A stretch of 64,000 nucleotides of DNA. Source: Siccibacter colletis (GTDB lineage: Bacteria > Pseudomonadota > Gammaproteobacteria > Enterobacterales > Enterobacteriaceae). Each line of letters opens with the position of its first letter. Position 1 is the stretch's first letter. The stretch is from assembly GCF_000696575.1 (NCBI RefSeq), contig NZ_JMSQ01000008.1, forward strand, positions 248,001 through 312,000. The letters are read 5' to 3'. Both the position numbers and the translations under genes were made by a program. The notes beneath the pieces are model-generated. The model did no database searches and was not told the DNA's origin. It saw only the letters and a list, made by a program, of their open reading frames with translations. Positions 1-8,840 of this stretch are shown here, piece by piece.

Positions 1-2
1 CC

Positions 3-422
3 AGCGGCTCTGGCGAGCAGGTGCTGCTGGGCTACAAACACGCGCTGGAAAACAACTTCCTGCCGTTCAACCGCAACCTGGTGTTTATGGACTCCACCAC
101 CTCTTCGGTAGCGCTCCAGGTATTGCTGAATAATGCCACCACGCTGAACTTTAACGCGTTACTGGTGGCGGATGAGCAGGAGGCACAGCGGGTGATTACC
201 CAGTTGCAGGCATTTAACAAATCGGTGCCGGGCGACATCATGGTATTCAGCCTCGCCGGTTCACTGCAGCTGCCCGGCGTGCCCACCATTCCGGCGATTG
301 AATATTCGATGGACGCGATGGCCGCGCGCATCGTGAGCTGGCTGACGGAAAAAACTCAGCGCGTGCTCGGCTCGCAGGTGCTGCGCGGCGACCTGATCAT
401 ACCCAACATGCGCAAGCGTTAA
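3..422 (+). CDS. LacI/GalR-family regulator, C-terminal part (cut by window edge)
   Basis: Only the last 139 residues and the stop are visible; the DNA-binding N-terminus lies outside the window. The visible part looks like the distal lobe of the periplasmic-binding-protein-like effector domain of LacI/GalR regulators: a beta-alpha segment with NALLVADEQEA, a strand DIMVFSLAGS, and the closing pattern of a hydrophobic strand, a helix rich in A/I/V/L and a final GDLIIPN strand before a basic tail. The target and inducer cannot be told. It ends at a strong hairpin terminator shared with the convergent yiiM. Confidence 0.6.
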   Translation, partial: SGSGEQVLLGYKHALENNFLPFNRNLVFMDSTTSSVALQVLLNNATTLNFNALLVADEQEAQRVITQLQAFNKSVPGDIMVFSLAGSLQLPGVPTIPAIEYSMDAMAARIVSWLTEKTQRVLGSQVLRGDLIIPNMRKR

Positions 423-428
423 AAAAAA

Positions 429-449
429 GCCTCCGTATGGAGGCTTTTT
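429..449. terminator. Bidirectional rho-independent terminator
   Basis: Six-base-pair stem GCCTCC/GGAGGC (429-434 and 439-444) with a GTAT loop, an A-run on the left and a T-run on the right. It can end transcripts of the LacI-type gene on the plus strand and of yiiM on the minus strand. Confidence 0.85.
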
Positions 450-463
450 ATATGGGTTAGCGG

Positions 464-1165
464 CTACACGCCTGACGACTTCACCGCAGGCTTATTTCCC
501 CATAAACGGCGATGAAAACTCTCTATTTTGCGGGCATCGCGTCGCTTCTGCATGGTTTTCGCCCAGCTCGCCGACAAGCCGGCAGCGCTCAACAGGCGAC
601 GCGTCTGCTCATCGTCGAACGGCTGATGCCAGGCAATGGCAGCGGCGTCAAACACGCTGACATCGCTCAGCCGTGACGCCAGTTCCAGCGGCGTGTCGCT
701 GTTGACCGGCCCGTCATTCAGCACCCGATACAGCCAGCCGGTGCGTCCGCTCTCCTGCATCAGGGAGGAGATATCCGTGATGCCAAAATGGAAATTGATC
801 TTAAAGCACGGGGAACGCGGCTGCGTTACCTGAATCAGCGCGTCGCCCCAGCGATAGATATCGCCGATAAACACGCTCTTCTCATCCATACCCAGAGTGG
901 AAAGATTTTCGCCAAAGGCTGGCGCGACAAAGCGTTCGGCCTGCTCCGGAAATGCCTGCGCCCACCAGGCGTAATGCTCGCGCGGGTAATGACACAGCGC
1001 GCGCTCCGGCCCACCGTGGATCTTCTTCTCCGCCTGCTGGTCACCTTCAAGGCCGAGGGTGGTGAGGATCAGTTCCCCTTCCACGCTGCGCTTGGCAATC
1101 GCGCTCGGGCGCGTGCCCGCGTATTTCTGGATGCGACCGGTAAAGACCTGAACGGGAAATTTCAT
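464..1165 (-). CDS. yiiM: YiiM, MOSC-domain protein (6-hydroxylaminopurine resistance)
   Basis: The 233-residue product matches E. coli YiiM over its length. MOSC domains handle the sulfur or ligand of molybdenum cofactor. YiiM uses molybdenum cofactor to detoxify N-hydroxylated bases such as 6-N-hydroxylaminopurine. Visible family signatures are GLEGDQQAEKKIHGG, the ALCHYPREHY segment, FGENLS, and the conserved cysteine in QPRSPCFK, a candidate cofactor ligand. The start at 1165 (MKFPVQVFTG) is chosen because AAGGAG lies at good spacing and the E. coli protein starts there; an upstream start would add 18 unrelated residues. As in E. coli it lies near sodA, but the gene between them differs. 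Confidence 0.93.
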   Translation of the reverse strand: MKFPVQVFTGRIQKYAGTRPSAIAKRSVEGELILTTLGLEGDQQAEKKIHGGPERALCHYPREHYAWWAQAFPEQAERFVAPAFGENLSTLGMDEKSVFIGDIYRWGDALIQVTQPRSPCFKINFHFGITDISSLMQESGRTGWLYRVLNDGPVNSDTPLELASRLSDVSVFDAAAIAWHQPFDDEQTRRLLSAAGLSASWAKTMQKRRDARKIESFHRRLWGNKPAVKSSGV

Positions 1166-1336
1166 CTGCGACTCCTTTTGCCAGTAACCCTTAACAGGCT
1201 CGCCGCTGCGCCTCGGCATTGCAACAAAATTCGCGAGGCACCGTCCAAAATCCGATATCGATGAAGGTGCGTGACGCGCTGAGGTGCTATCACTTAAAGG
1301 AGTGAAACGCCATTTCAGGATTAAGGAGAGAACGAC

Positions 1337-2230
1337 GTGACTTTACAGCCCGCATTTAACGGCGTCTGGTGCCCCTCTATAACGCCGCTCGACACCCAGG
1401 GAAATATCGATCTGACAGGCCTGGCTCGCCACCTTGAGCGGCTGACCGCTGCAAAACTGGATGTCATTTTGCTGATGGGCAGCATCGGCGAGTTCGCCTC
1501 GTTCACGCTTGAGGAGCGTCTGCTGCTGATCCACGAAGCCCGCGCCATGAGCGCGACGCCAATGGTGGTGAACGTCTCCTCGACCTGTATTCCGGATATT
1601 CTGCGGCTGGCGGATGAAGCGCACCGCGTCGGCTATGAAGCCGTGATGATCCTGCCGCCGTACTACTACGGCCAGACCAGCGCACAGCTGTTGGCGTACT
1701 ATCGCGAGCTGGGCCGTCAGATTCAGGGGCCGTGGTTTGCTTACAACTTCCCGGCACGCACAGGATGCGATCTGACGCCGGAGCTGATCGCGACGCTGGC
1801 CGCAGAGTTCCCGCAGTTTGCCGGCATCAAAGATACCGTGGATTGCCAGTCTCACACCCGCAACATGATCCTCGCCACCCAGGCGGTGCGTCCGGACTTC
1901 ACCGTGCTGTCGGGCTACGACGAGTACTACATCCCCAATCTGCTGACCGGCGGCAGCGGGATTATCTCCGGCCTGAACAACATCGTGCCGGAACTGTTTG
2001 TCCGCGCGAGGGAGGCGTTTGTCCGTGGCGATCTGGTGACCCTGTGCGAGGTGCAGCGCGATATCAGCCGCTACTCGGCGATTTACGCTATCGGGGATGA
2101 CTTCGTGACCACCATCAAAACCGTGGTGGCACGCAAGTTTGGTTACAGCCAGACCCGCTCACGCAATGCGGGTGGCGAACTCACCGCGGCACAGCTCAGC
2201 CAGCTCGATGCGCTGTTCAGCATAGGGTAA
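1337..2230 (+). CDS. DapA-family class I aldolase/lyase (dihydrodipicolinate synthase-like)
   Basis: A 297-residue TIM-barrel protein of the DHDPS/N-acetylneuraminate lyase/KDG aldolase superfamily. The active-site set is present: the GSIGE motif (residues 48-52) that binds the keto acid carboxylate, Tyr136 in AYNFPARTG, and the Schiff-base Lys165 in FAGIKDTVD. All substrates of the family involve pyruvate or a 2-keto acid. Housekeeping DapA is unlikely, so a catabolic 2-keto-3-deoxy acid aldolase (YagE/YjhH type) fits better, but the exact substrate is not readable. Start: ATG at 1337 follows AAGGAGAG. It stands alone, in the place where E. coli carries kdgT as I recall it. Confidence 0.8.
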   Translation: MTLQPAFNGVWCPSITPLDTQGNIDLTGLARHLERLTAAKLDVILLMGSIGEFASFTLEERLLLIHEARAMSATPMVVNVSSTCIPDILRLADEAHRVGYEAVMILPPYYYGQTSAQLLAYYRELGRQIQGPWFAYNFPARTGCDLTPELIATLAAEFPQFAGIKDTVDCQSHTRNMILATQAVRPDFTVLSGYDEYYIPNLLTGGSGIISGLNNIVPELFVRAREAFVRGDLVTLCEVQRDISRYSAIYAIGDDFVTTIKTVVARKFGYSQTRSRNAGGELTAAQLSQLDALFSIG

Positions 2231-2237
2231 CGCGCAC

Positions 2238-2261
2238 AAAAAAGCCGACCCTGAGGTCGGC
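2238..2261 (-). terminator. sodA terminator
   Basis: Seven-base-pair stem GCCGACC/GGTCGGC (2244-2250, 2255-2261) with CTGA loop. The run of A at 2238-2243 is a U-run on the minus strand, so the main direction is that of sodA. The plus-strand tail is only weakly T-rich. Confidence 0.8.
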
Positions 2262-2280
2262 TCGTTCTGTTCAGGACAGA

Positions 2281-2901
2281 TTATTTTTTCGCTGCGAAAC
2301 GCGCTGCAGCTTCGTCCCAGTTCACAACTTCCCAGAACGCTTTGATGTAATCAGGACGTTTGTTCTGATATTTCAGGTAGTAAGCGTGTTCCCACACGTC
2401 CAGACCCAGGATCGGGAAGCCGGATGCGCCAGAGATCGCTTCGCCCATCAGCGGGCTGTCCTGGTTTGCGGTAGAAACCACAGCCAGTTTGTCGCCCTGC
2501 AGAACCAGCCACGCCCAGCCGGAGCCGAAACGGGTTGCTGCTGCTTTCTCGAACTCTTCTTTGAATTTCTCAACGCTGCCGAAATCGCGCTCGATAGCCG
2601 CTTTCAGGTCGCCCTGCAGGGTGGTGCCGAGTTTCAGGCCTTTCCAGAACAGGCTGTGGTTAGCGTGGCCGCCCGCGTTGTTGCGCAGTACGGTTTTCTT
2701 GTCAGCCGGAACCTGATCCAGTTTGGTGATCAGCTCTTCAACCGGCAGGTTAGCGAACTCCGGCAGGCTTTCCAGCGCCGCGTTAGCGTTGTTTACATAA
2801 GTCTGGTGATGCCTGGTGTGATGGATTTCCATCGTCTGCTTATCGAAGTGCGGTTCCAGTGCGTCATAAGCGTACGGCAGGGATGGCAGTGTATAACTCA
2901 T
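2281..2901 (-). CDS. sodA: Manganese superoxide dismutase SodA
   Basis: Converts superoxide to hydrogen peroxide and oxygen in the cytoplasm, with Mn as cofactor. The 206 residues match E. coli SodA in length and nearly all positions. Metal ligands are His27, His82, Asp168 and His172 (in DVWEHAYY). The start at 2901 ([10 protein letters not shown]) has GGAGA before it and equals the E. coli start; a longer frame upstream is not used by the family. The upstream region holds a TATAAT box and a Fur-box-like element, in line with iron and redox control known for this gene. In E. coli rhaT lies upstream; here rhaR is the direct neighbour. Confidence 0.98.
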   Translation of the reverse strand: MSYTLPSLPYAYDALEPHFDKQTMEIHHTRHHQTYVNNANAALESLPEFANLPVEELITKLDQVPADKKTVLRNNAGGHANHSLFWKGLKLGTTLQGDLKAAIERDFGSVEKFKEEFEKAAATRFGSGWAWLVLQGDKLAVVSTANQDSPLMGEAISGASGFPILGLDVWEHAYYLKYQNKRPDYIKAFWEVVNWDEAAARFAAKK

Positions 2902-2962
2902 AATCATCATCTCCATTGTTGTCGGGCGGCAGAGGTGTAAACGCCGCGTAAGCAGTGGGTTC

Positions 2963-2998
2963 ATTATAGTTAATTAAATGATCTTGAAAATGTTTATC
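2963..2998 (-). promoter_or_regulatory. sodA promoter with Fur-box-like element
   Basis: On the minus strand a perfect TATAAT lies at 2963-2968. At 2980-2998, over the -35 region, GATAAACATTTTCAAGATC matches the 19-bp Fur consensus at about 13 positions. Fur repression of sodA is known in E. coli; binding here is inferred. Confidence 0.55.
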
Positions 2999-3009
2999 AA
3001 TGCCGCATT

Positions 3010-3027
3010 CGTTATAAGGTTATAACG
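3010..3027. repeat. 18-bp inverted repeat between sodA and rhaR
   Basis: CGTTATAA and TTATAACG are perfect 8-bp arms with a GG spacer. It sits just upstream of the sodA promoter and just after the rhaR stop. It could be a regulator site for sodA; no factor can be named. Confidence 0.5.
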
Positions 3028-3041
3028 CCACGCAATGAGAG

Positions 3042-3890
3042 CTATGCCGCCTGATGGCTGGACTGACGCCACTGGCTGGGCGTCATGCCGGTTTCGCGGG
3101 TGAACACCACGGAAAAATAGTTGCTGTCTTCGAAACCGCAGCGCATGGCAATTTCACTGATGAACAGGTCGCTATGGCGCAGCAGATACTGGGCGTGGCA
3201 GATGCGCAACTGGCGCAGATACTGATTGATGGTCATCCCGGTCTGGGTGCGGAACTGCTGGCGCAGCGTACGCTCGCTGCACTGGTGACGAGCGCAGAAC
3301 GGCTCAAGGACGAACGGTTTTTCCAGGCTGCGCGCCAGGGCGGTAATCAGCTTGTCGAGCAGCGCTTCCGGCTCGTCCGGGCTGGCGGTATCGGTGGCGT
3401 AGCGGGCGCGTTTTAGGGTAATGGCGAGCTGGGCAAACAGCGTTTCGGCGAGGGTGGCGCTCAGCGCATCCTGCTTGTGACTCTCCTGCTCCAGCTGACT
3501 GATGATGGCGCGCGCCTGGGTCATGCCCGCGCTGCCGAGCCGCCACCAGGGCTGGAACGGGCCGCCATTCAGACCGGGGATCAGGCTGTGCCAGTCGAGG
3601 TTGAGCCGCAGCCGCTCGGGGCAATAAATCACATTCTGCAGCACCAGATCGTTCACCGAGGCGTAGCTGTGACGGTCTTCGGCGCGGATATAAAACAGAT
3701 CGCCGCGGGTGATGCGGTACGGACGATCGTTAAGCACGTGCAGGCCATTGCCGCGCCACACCAGCACCAGCTCCCAGAACTCGTGGCTGTGCTCGGCGAA
3801 AACGTTTTGCGGATAGCGGTCCGCCACCGCCACGGGTTGCCCCGGCCAGGCAAAGAAGTCGTTTTTGCGAAGAATAAGCGGAGCCGCCAC
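3042..3890 (-). CDS. rhaR: L-rhamnose operon activator RhaR (AraC family)
   Basis: A 282-residue AraC-family activator of rhaSR that responds to L-rhamnose. The N-terminal cupin-like sugar-binding part ([19 protein letters not shown], then [18 protein letters not shown]) is nearly that of E. coli RhaR. The C-terminal two-helix-turn-helix region includes [10 protein letters not shown] and [13 protein letters not shown]. It lies 72 bp downstream of rhaS on the same strand, so the two are one unit read away from rhaB. It is the last gene before sodA; rhaT does not follow. Confidence 0.97.
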   Translation of the reverse strand: MAAPLILRKNDFFAWPGQPVAVADRYPQNVFAEHSHEFWELVLVWRGNGLHVLNDRPYRITRGDLFYIRAEDRHSYASVNDLVLQNVIYCPERLRLNLDWHSLIPGLNGGPFQPWWRLGSAGMTQARAIISQLEQESHKQDALSATLAETLFAQLAITLKRARYATDTASPDEPEALLDKLITALARSLEKPFVLEPFCARHQCSERTLRQQFRTQTGMTINQYLRQLRICHAQYLLRHSDLFISEIAMRCGFEDSNYFSVVFTRETGMTPSQWRQSSHQAA

Positions 3891-3962
3891 GGCGTTACCT
3901 CAGATGCTAACAACCTGACATTATTAGCCCTTTCGGTAAAAAAAACGGTGACTCCCCTCGCG

Positions 3963-4799
3963 TTACTGAAGCTGCGCGTCGCGCCCCTGACGCACATCGC
4001 GCGGTGACCAGCAGAATTCGCGCTTAAACAGCGTCGAAAAGTGGTTACTGTCGCCGAACCCGCAGCGATAGGCGATATCGGTGACGCTCTCGTCGCTGTG
4101 GCGCAGCAGATGACGCGCTTTTATCAGCCGCAGGCGATTAAGGTAGCGCTGCGGCGAAAGTCCGGTTTGCTGCTTGAGCTGGCGGTGCAGCGTGCGCAGC
4201 GAGAGCGAGAAGCGGTCGGCTATCGCTTCCCAACACACCTCATCGGCATAGTGATCTTCCAGCCAGGCAATCAGCTGATTCAACCGCGCATCGTTGTCTA
4301 CCGCCCCTTCTGCGAGGCTGCTTTTACGCAGCAGCACCAGCAGTTGCATAAACACAATTTCCCGGTTGGCAACCGCATGAGGATCGTCACCCTGCGGCAG
4401 CGCGTCCATCTGCTCAATCAGCACGCGCACCTGGTGCAGCACGCTCTGGTTAACGCGCCAGTGCGAGGGGTAGTGCCCGTCGCGTTCCTGAGGCAGCAGC
4501 TTATCCAGCCCCGACAGGAACGAAAACGCGTCCGGCGCGCGGTAGAGCACGTTAGTCAGACAGAGGTTATCGGTGTGCTCATAGAGATGGCGATCGTGAT
4601 CGCGCACGAAGCAGACCGAGCCGCCGCTCAGGGTATAGGGCTGACCGTTGAAGACGTGAATACCGGTGCCGTGCTCCACGATGACAATCTCATGAAAATC
4701 ATGGTGATGCTCCGGAAACGCGGACTGCGGCAGGCGTGGCTCAATCGCCAGCGATGTCCGCCCCGACGGGAAAAAATCAATGCCATGCAGTACCGTCAT
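3963..4799 (-). CDS. rhaS: L-rhamnose operon activator RhaS (AraC family)
   Basis: A 278-residue AraC-family activator that turns on rhaBAD when L-rhamnose is present. N-terminal sugar-binding half: [20 protein letters not shown] and HVFNGQPY. C-terminal DNA-binding half: [15 protein letters not shown] and [17 protein letters not shown]. The start at 4799 ([10 protein letters not shown]) is picked because it gives the E. coli length and GGAG lies six bases upstream; two other ATG codons lie just before it. It faces rhaB across a 288-bp control region that holds its own conserved binding half-sites. Confidence 0.97.
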   Translation of the reverse strand: MTVLHGIDFFPSGRTSLAIEPRLPQSAFPEHHHDFHEIVIVEHGTGIHVFNGQPYTLSGGSVCFVRDHDRHLYEHTDNLCLTNVLYRAPDAFSFLSGLDKLLPQERDGHYPSHWRVNQSVLHQVRVLIEQMDALPQGDDPHAVANREIVFMQLLVLLRKSSLAEGAVDNDARLNQLIAWLEDHYADEVCWEAIADRFSLSLRTLHRQLKQQTGLSPQRYLNRLRLIKARHLLRHSDESVTDIAYRCGFGDSNHFSTLFKREFCWSPRDVRQGRDAQLQ

Positions 4800-4961
4800 C
4801 ATCATCTCCGCCCACCTGAAAGTGTCCAGATAGTAGTTAACGCCCTGGCGCCTCACCTTAACTTTTTGACAACAAAGCGCGCAAAGGCTGCGCGTTTTTC
4901 AAGATCCGCGCAGCAGATAACAGAAATGCGGCAGGGGTCACAGGGAAGAGCCTTACTGAAA

Positions 4962-4977
4962 TGTGAGCTGCCTCACG
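4962..4977. promoter_or_regulatory. CRP site in rhaS-rhaB control region
   Basis: TGTGA-GCTGCC-TCACG differs from the CRP consensus TGTGA-N6-TCACA only at the last base. It lies upstream of the two RhaS half-sites, as in the E. coli rhaBAD promoter, where CRP co-activates. Confidence 0.75.
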
Positions 4978-4980
4978 TCC

Positions 4981-5057
4981 ATCTTTGCTTTCTTGCCAGC
5001 CGCCTGCGGGCGCTGTCACTGGCGAGAAGGTGGCATGCATCGCCCCTTTTTTAGACT
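4981..5057 (+). promoter_or_regulatory. rhaBAD-type promoter with two RhaS half-sites
   Basis: ATCTTTGCTTTCTTGCC (4981-4997) and CTGTCACTGGCGAGAAGGT (5013-5031) line up with the two RhaS half-sites of E. coli as I recall them (for example the shared ends ATCTTT...TTGCC and CTGTCA...CGAGAAGGT). A TAGACT -10 hexamer follows at 5052-5057, preceded by a T-run, again as in E. coli. AGAAGGA at 5074-5080 is the rhaB ribosome site. Confidence 0.75.
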
Positions 5058-5087
5058 GAACGGCATGTTTATCAGAAGGACTTCATC

Positions 5088-6557
5088 ATGCCTGTTCGTC
5101 ATTGCGTTGCGGTTGATCTTGGCGCATCCAGCGGCCGCGTCATGCTTGCCCGCTACGACAGCGCCAGCTGCGATCTGACGCTGCGCGAAATCCACCGTTT
5201 TACCAATACGCTGCGCCGGGTTGACGGGTTCGATACCTGGGATCTCGATGCGCTGGAGCAGGCGATCGTTATCGGCCTGACCCGCGTCACGGCGGAGGGC
5301 ATCAAACCCGACAGTATCGGCATCGATACCTGGGGTGTGGACATGGTGCTGCTCGACAGCGCCGGTAACCGCGTCGGGCTGCCGGTGGCCTATCGCGACC
5401 ACCGCACCGACGGCATTATGGCGCAGGCGCTTGCGCAGCAGGGCAGCGCTGATATTTACCAGCGTACCGGCATTCAGTTTCTGCCGTTTAACACCCTGTG
5501 GCAGTTTCGCGCCATTGCCGACCAGCAGCCGCAGTGGCTGGAGCAGGCGGCCCACGCGTTGCTGATCCCGGACTATTTCAGCTACCGCCTGACCGGCAAC
5601 CTCAACTGGGAATACACCAACGCCACCACCACCCAGATGGTCAATATCAACAGCGACAGCTGGGACGAGACGCTGCTGGCCTGGGCAGGCGCGCCGCGCC
5701 GCCTGTTCGGGACGCCAACCCATCCCGGCAACGTCATTGGTCACTGGCACAGCCCGCAGGGCGAGGCCATTCCGGTGGTGAGCGTCGCCTCTCATGACAC
5801 CGCCAGCGCGGTGATTGCTGCCCCGCTGGTTCATCACGACGCAGCCTATCTCTCCTCCGGCACCTGGTCGCTGATGGGCTTTGAAAGCCGCACGCCCTGG
5901 ACAAACGAGGCCGCGCTGGCGGCCAACATCACCAACGAGGGCGGTGCCGAAGGCCGCTACCGGGTGCTGAAGAACATCATGGGGCTGTGGCTGCTGCAGC
6001 GCGTGGTCAAAGAGCAGCAGGTGAGCGATCTGCCGGACCTGATCCGCCGCGCCGCGGCGTTGCCCGCCTGTCTTAGCCTGATCAATCCCAACGACGATCG
6101 CTTTATCAACCCGGACAACATGAGCGTCGAAATTCAGGCAGCCTGCGCTGAGCGCCACCAGCCGGTGCCGCAGGGCGATGCCGCGCTGGCACGCTGCATC
6201 TTCGACAGCCTGGCGCTGCTCTACGCTGAGGTGCTGCACGAGCTGGCCGCACTGCGCGGTACGCCGTTCCGCAGTCTGCACATTGTCGGCGGCGGCTGTC
6301 AGAACCCGCTGCTGAATCAGCTCTGCGCCGACGCCTGCGGCATTCCGGTGATCGCCGGGCCAGTGGAAGCCTCCACCCTCGGCAACATCGCCATCCAGCT
6401 TATGACCCTCGACGACATCCGCGACGTCGGGGATTTCCGTCGCCGGGTGACGGCCCGTCAGCCGCTCGTCACCTTCACACCCAATTCCGATAGCGAAATT
6501 GCACGCCACGTTGCGCAGTTTCAGCAACAACGTCAAACAAAGGAGCTTTGCGCATGA
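5088..6557 (+). CDS. rhaB: Rhamnulokinase RhaB
   Basis: Phosphorylates L-rhamnulose at C1 with ATP, second step of rhamnose breakdown, cytoplasmic. The 489 residues equal E. coli RhaB in length. FGGY-kinase marks: the N-terminal phosphate loop [11 protein letters not shown] (residues 7-17), the substrate motif [16 protein letters not shown], and the C-terminal adenosine motif [13 protein letters not shown]. First gene of a rhamnose-induced operon; its stop overlaps the rhaA start by four bases (ATGA). Confidence 0.98.
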   Translation: MPVRHCVAVDLGASSGRVMLARYDSASCDLTLREIHRFTNTLRRVDGFDTWDLDALEQAIVIGLTRVTAEGIKPDSIGIDTWGVDMVLLDSAGNRVGLPVAYRDHRTDGIMAQALAQQGSADIYQRTGIQFLPFNTLWQFRAIADQQPQWLEQAAHALLIPDYFSYRLTGNLNWEYTNATTTQMVNINSDSWDETLLAWAGAPRRLFGTPTHPGNVIGHWHSPQGEAIPVVSVASHDTASAVIAAPLVHHDAAYLSSGTWSLMGFESRTPWTNEAALAANITNEGGAEGRYRVLKNIMGLWLLQRVVKEQQVSDLPDLIRRAAALPACLSLINPNDDRFINPDNMSVEIQAACAERHQPVPQGDAALARCIFDSLALLYAEVLHELAALRGTPFRSLHIVGGGCQNPLLNQLCADACGIPVIAGPVEASTLGNIAIQLMTLDDIRDVGDFRRRVTARQPLVTFTPNSDSEIARHVAQFQQQRQTKELCA

Positions 6558-7813
6558 CAACTCAACGAGAACAGGCCTGGATGATTGCGAAGGAGCGCTT
6601 TGCGGCCGTGGGCGTGGATGCCGAGGCGGCGCTGCGCCAGCTCGACAGACTGCCGGTCTCCGTTCACTGCTGGCAGGGGGATGACGTTGCCGGGTTTGAG
6701 AACCCCGAGGGGCAACTCACCGGCGGCATTCAGGCCACCGGCAACTATCCGGGCAAAGCGCGTAATGCCAAGGAGCTACGCGCCGATCTGGAGCTGGCGT
6801 TCTCCCTCATTCCCGGGCCAAAACGCCTGAATCTGCACGCCATTTACCTGGAATCCGACACCCCGGTCAGCCGCGATGCCATTAAGCCCGAGCATTTCAG
6901 CCGCTGGGTGGCATGGGCGAAAGAGAATCATATCGGCCTCGACTTCAACCCGTCCTGTTTCTCGCACCCCAACAGCGCCGACGGCTTCACGCTGGCCCAC
7001 GCCAACGATGACATTCGCCAGTTCTGGATTGACCACTGTAAAGCGAGCCGCCGGGTATCGGCCTCGTTTGGCGAAGCGCTGGGTACTCCTTCGGTGATGA
7101 ACATCTGGGTACCAGACGGCATGAAAGACGTCACGGTGGACCGCCTCGCGCCGCGTCAGCGTCTGCTGGCGGCACTGGACGAGATCATCAGCGAAAAACT
7201 CAATCCGGCGCACCATATCGACGCGGTGGAGAGCAAGCTGTTCGGCATCGGCGCGGAGAGCTACACCGTCGGCTCTAACGAGTTTTACATGGGCTATGCC
7301 ACCAGCCGCCAGACCGCGCTTTGCCTGGACGCCGGCCACTTCCACCCGACCGAAGTGATCTCCGACAAGATCTCCGCCGCCATGCTCTACGTGCCGCGCC
7401 TGCTGCTGCACGTCAGCCGCCCGGTGCGCTGGGACAGCGACCACGTAGTGCTGCTCGACGACGAAACCCAGGCCATCGCCAGCGAAATCATTCGCTATAA
7501 CCTGTTTGACCGCGTGCATATCGGCCTCGACTTCTTTGACGCTTCCATCAACCGCATCGCCGCCTGGGTGATTGGTACCCGCAACATGAAAAAAGCCCTG
7601 CTGCGCGCCCTGCTGGAGCCGGTGGAGCAGCTGCGTCAGCTGGAAGCCGCGGGGGATTACACCGCCCGCCTGGCGCTGCTGGAAGAGCAGAAGTGCCTGC
7701 CGTGGCAGGCGGTCTGGGAAACGTACTGCGAGCGTCATGATGCGCCAGCCGGTAGCCAGTGGCTGGAGAGCGTGCGCGGCTATGAGCAAGCGGTGCTGAA
7801 CCAGCGCGGATAA
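6554..7813 (+). CDS. rhaA: L-rhamnose isomerase RhaA
   Basis: Interconverts L-rhamnose and L-rhamnulose, a metal-dependent TIM-barrel enzyme of the cytoplasm. The 419 residues match E. coli RhaA, with the metal-site segments [37 protein letters not shown] and [10 protein letters not shown] all intact. The start at 6554 (MTTQREQAW) gives the family length and the usual ATGA overlap with rhaB; a start two codons earlier is possible. Confidence 0.98.
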   Translation: MTTQREQAWMIAKERFAAVGVDAEAALRQLDRLPVSVHCWQGDDVAGFENPEGQLTGGIQATGNYPGKARNAKELRADLELAFSLIPGPKRLNLHAIYLESDTPVSRDAIKPEHFSRWVAWAKENHIGLDFNPSCFSHPNSADGFTLAHANDDIRQFWIDHCKASRRVSASFGEALGTPSVMNIWVPDGMKDVTVDRLAPRQRLLAALDEIISEKLNPAHHIDAVESKLFGIGAESYTVGSNEFYMGYATSRQTALCLDAGHFHPTEVISDKISAAMLYVPRLLLHVSRPVRWDSDHVVLLDDETQAIASEIIRYNLFDRVHIGLDFFDASINRIAAWVIGTRNMKKALLRALLEPVEQLRQLEAAGDYTARLALLEEQKCLPWQAVWETYCERHDAPAGSQWLESVRGYEQAVLNQRG

Positions 7814-7831
7814 CCCACCGAAGGGTCGTAG

Positions 7832-7856
7832 GGTGGGTAAGCGTAGCGCACCCACC
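7832..7856. repeat. Palindromic intergenic repeat after rhaA
   Basis: GGTGGGT and ACCCACC arms (7832-7838, 7850-7856) enclose a second small palindrome GCG-TAG-CGC. This type of hairpin is a common mobile-looking intergenic element in enterobacteria. It lies inside the operon between rhaA and rhaD. Confidence 0.6.
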
Positions 7857-7867
7857 AGAACAGCATA

Positions 7868-7900
7868 CCCTCCCCGATCGGAGAGGGCCTGGCGAGGGGA
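7868..7900. repeat. Intergenic GC-rich repeat, copy A
   Basis: CCCTCCCC, a short spacer, GGAGAGGGCC and then TGGCGAGGGG. It has the same plan as a second copy at 9860-9890. Both resemble the widely scattered enterobacterial repeat built from CCCTCTCC...GGAGAGGGCCGGGGTGAGGG. It follows the hairpin at 7832-7856. Confidence 0.6.
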
Positions 7901-7932
7901 TACTTCGCCACGACAACAGGAACAGAACGACT

Positions 7933-8763
7933 ATGCAGAACATCCTTAACGCCTGGTTCGTACAGGGCATGATCAAAGCCACCACCGACGCCTGGCTCAA
8001 GGGCTGGGACGAGCGCAACGGCGGTAACCTGACGCTGCGTCTCGACGCGCACGATCTGGCGCCCTACGAGGCAGATTTCCACGCCGTGCCGCGCTATATC
8101 GCCCTCAGCCAGCCGATGCCCCTGCTGGCGAACACCGCGTTTATCGTCACCGGCTCCGGCAAGTTTTTCCGCAACGTCCAGCTCGACCCCACCGCGAATC
8201 TCGGGGTGGTAAAAGTCGACAGCGACGGCGCGGGCTACCACATTTTGTGGGGGCTGACTGACGAGGCGGTACCGACGTCCGAACTGCCGTCACACTTCCT
8301 GTCGCACTGCTCGCGCATTCAGGCCACCGGCGGTAAAGATCGCGTCATTATGCACTGCCACGCCACCAACCTGATTGCCCTGACCTACGTGCTGGAGAAC
8401 GACACCGACATCATCACCCGCTATCTGTGGGAAGGCAGCACCGAGTGTCTGGTGGTGTTCCCGGATGGCGTCGGCATTCTGCCGTGGATGGTACCAGGCA
8501 CCGATGAAATCGGCGCCGCCACCGCCCATGAGATGACGAAACATTCCCTGGTACTGTGGCCGTTCCACGGCGTGTTTGGCAGTGGCCCGACCCTGGATGA
8601 GGCGTTTGGCCTGATCGACACCGCGGAAAAGTCGGCAGAAGTGCTGGTCAAAGTGATTTCGATGGGCGGCATGAAGCAGACCATCAGCCGCGACGAGCTG
8701 ATCGCGCTCGGCAAACGTTTTGGCGTGACACCGCGCGCCAGTGCTTTAGAGATTAAAAAATAA
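7933..8763 (+). CDS. rhaD: Rhamnulose-1-phosphate aldolase RhaD
   Basis: Zinc-dependent class II aldolase that splits L-rhamnulose 1-phosphate into dihydroxyacetone phosphate and L-lactaldehyde. 276 residues, E. coli length plus two. Zinc and catalytic residues are in place: Glu117 (TSELPSH), His141 and His143 (MHCHATN), Glu171 (WEGSTE) and His212 ([11 protein letters not shown]). It lies 119 bp after rhaA; the gap holds two repeat elements. The three catabolic genes keep the E. coli order B-A-D. Confidence 0.98.
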   Translation: MQNILNAWFVQGMIKATTDAWLKGWDERNGGNLTLRLDAHDLAPYEADFHAVPRYIALSQPMPLLANTAFIVTGSGKFFRNVQLDPTANLGVVKVDSDGAGYHILWGLTDEAVPTSELPSHFLSHCSRIQATGGKDRVIMHCHATNLIALTYVLENDTDIITRYLWEGSTECLVVFPDGVGILPWMVPGTDEIGAATAHEMTKHSLVLWPFHGVFGSGPTLDEAFGLIDTAEKSAEVLVKVISMGGMKQTISRDELIALGKRFGVTPRASALEIKK

Positions 8764-8840
8764 AATAACTTACCTGCGCTTTCGCCGGGTGCTACGGCGA
8801 AAGCAACCTGTACCTGAAACCTGCAAACGTGGAGTACAAC

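Noticed and set aside
5016-6560. Long minus-strand open frame (514 codons) opposite rhaB
   Set aside because: High-GC codon usage gives long open antisense frames; it has no recognisable product, no ribosome site and lies over a highly conserved kinase gene. The same holds for long frames opposite rhaA, fdoG, rafA, paoC and yicI.
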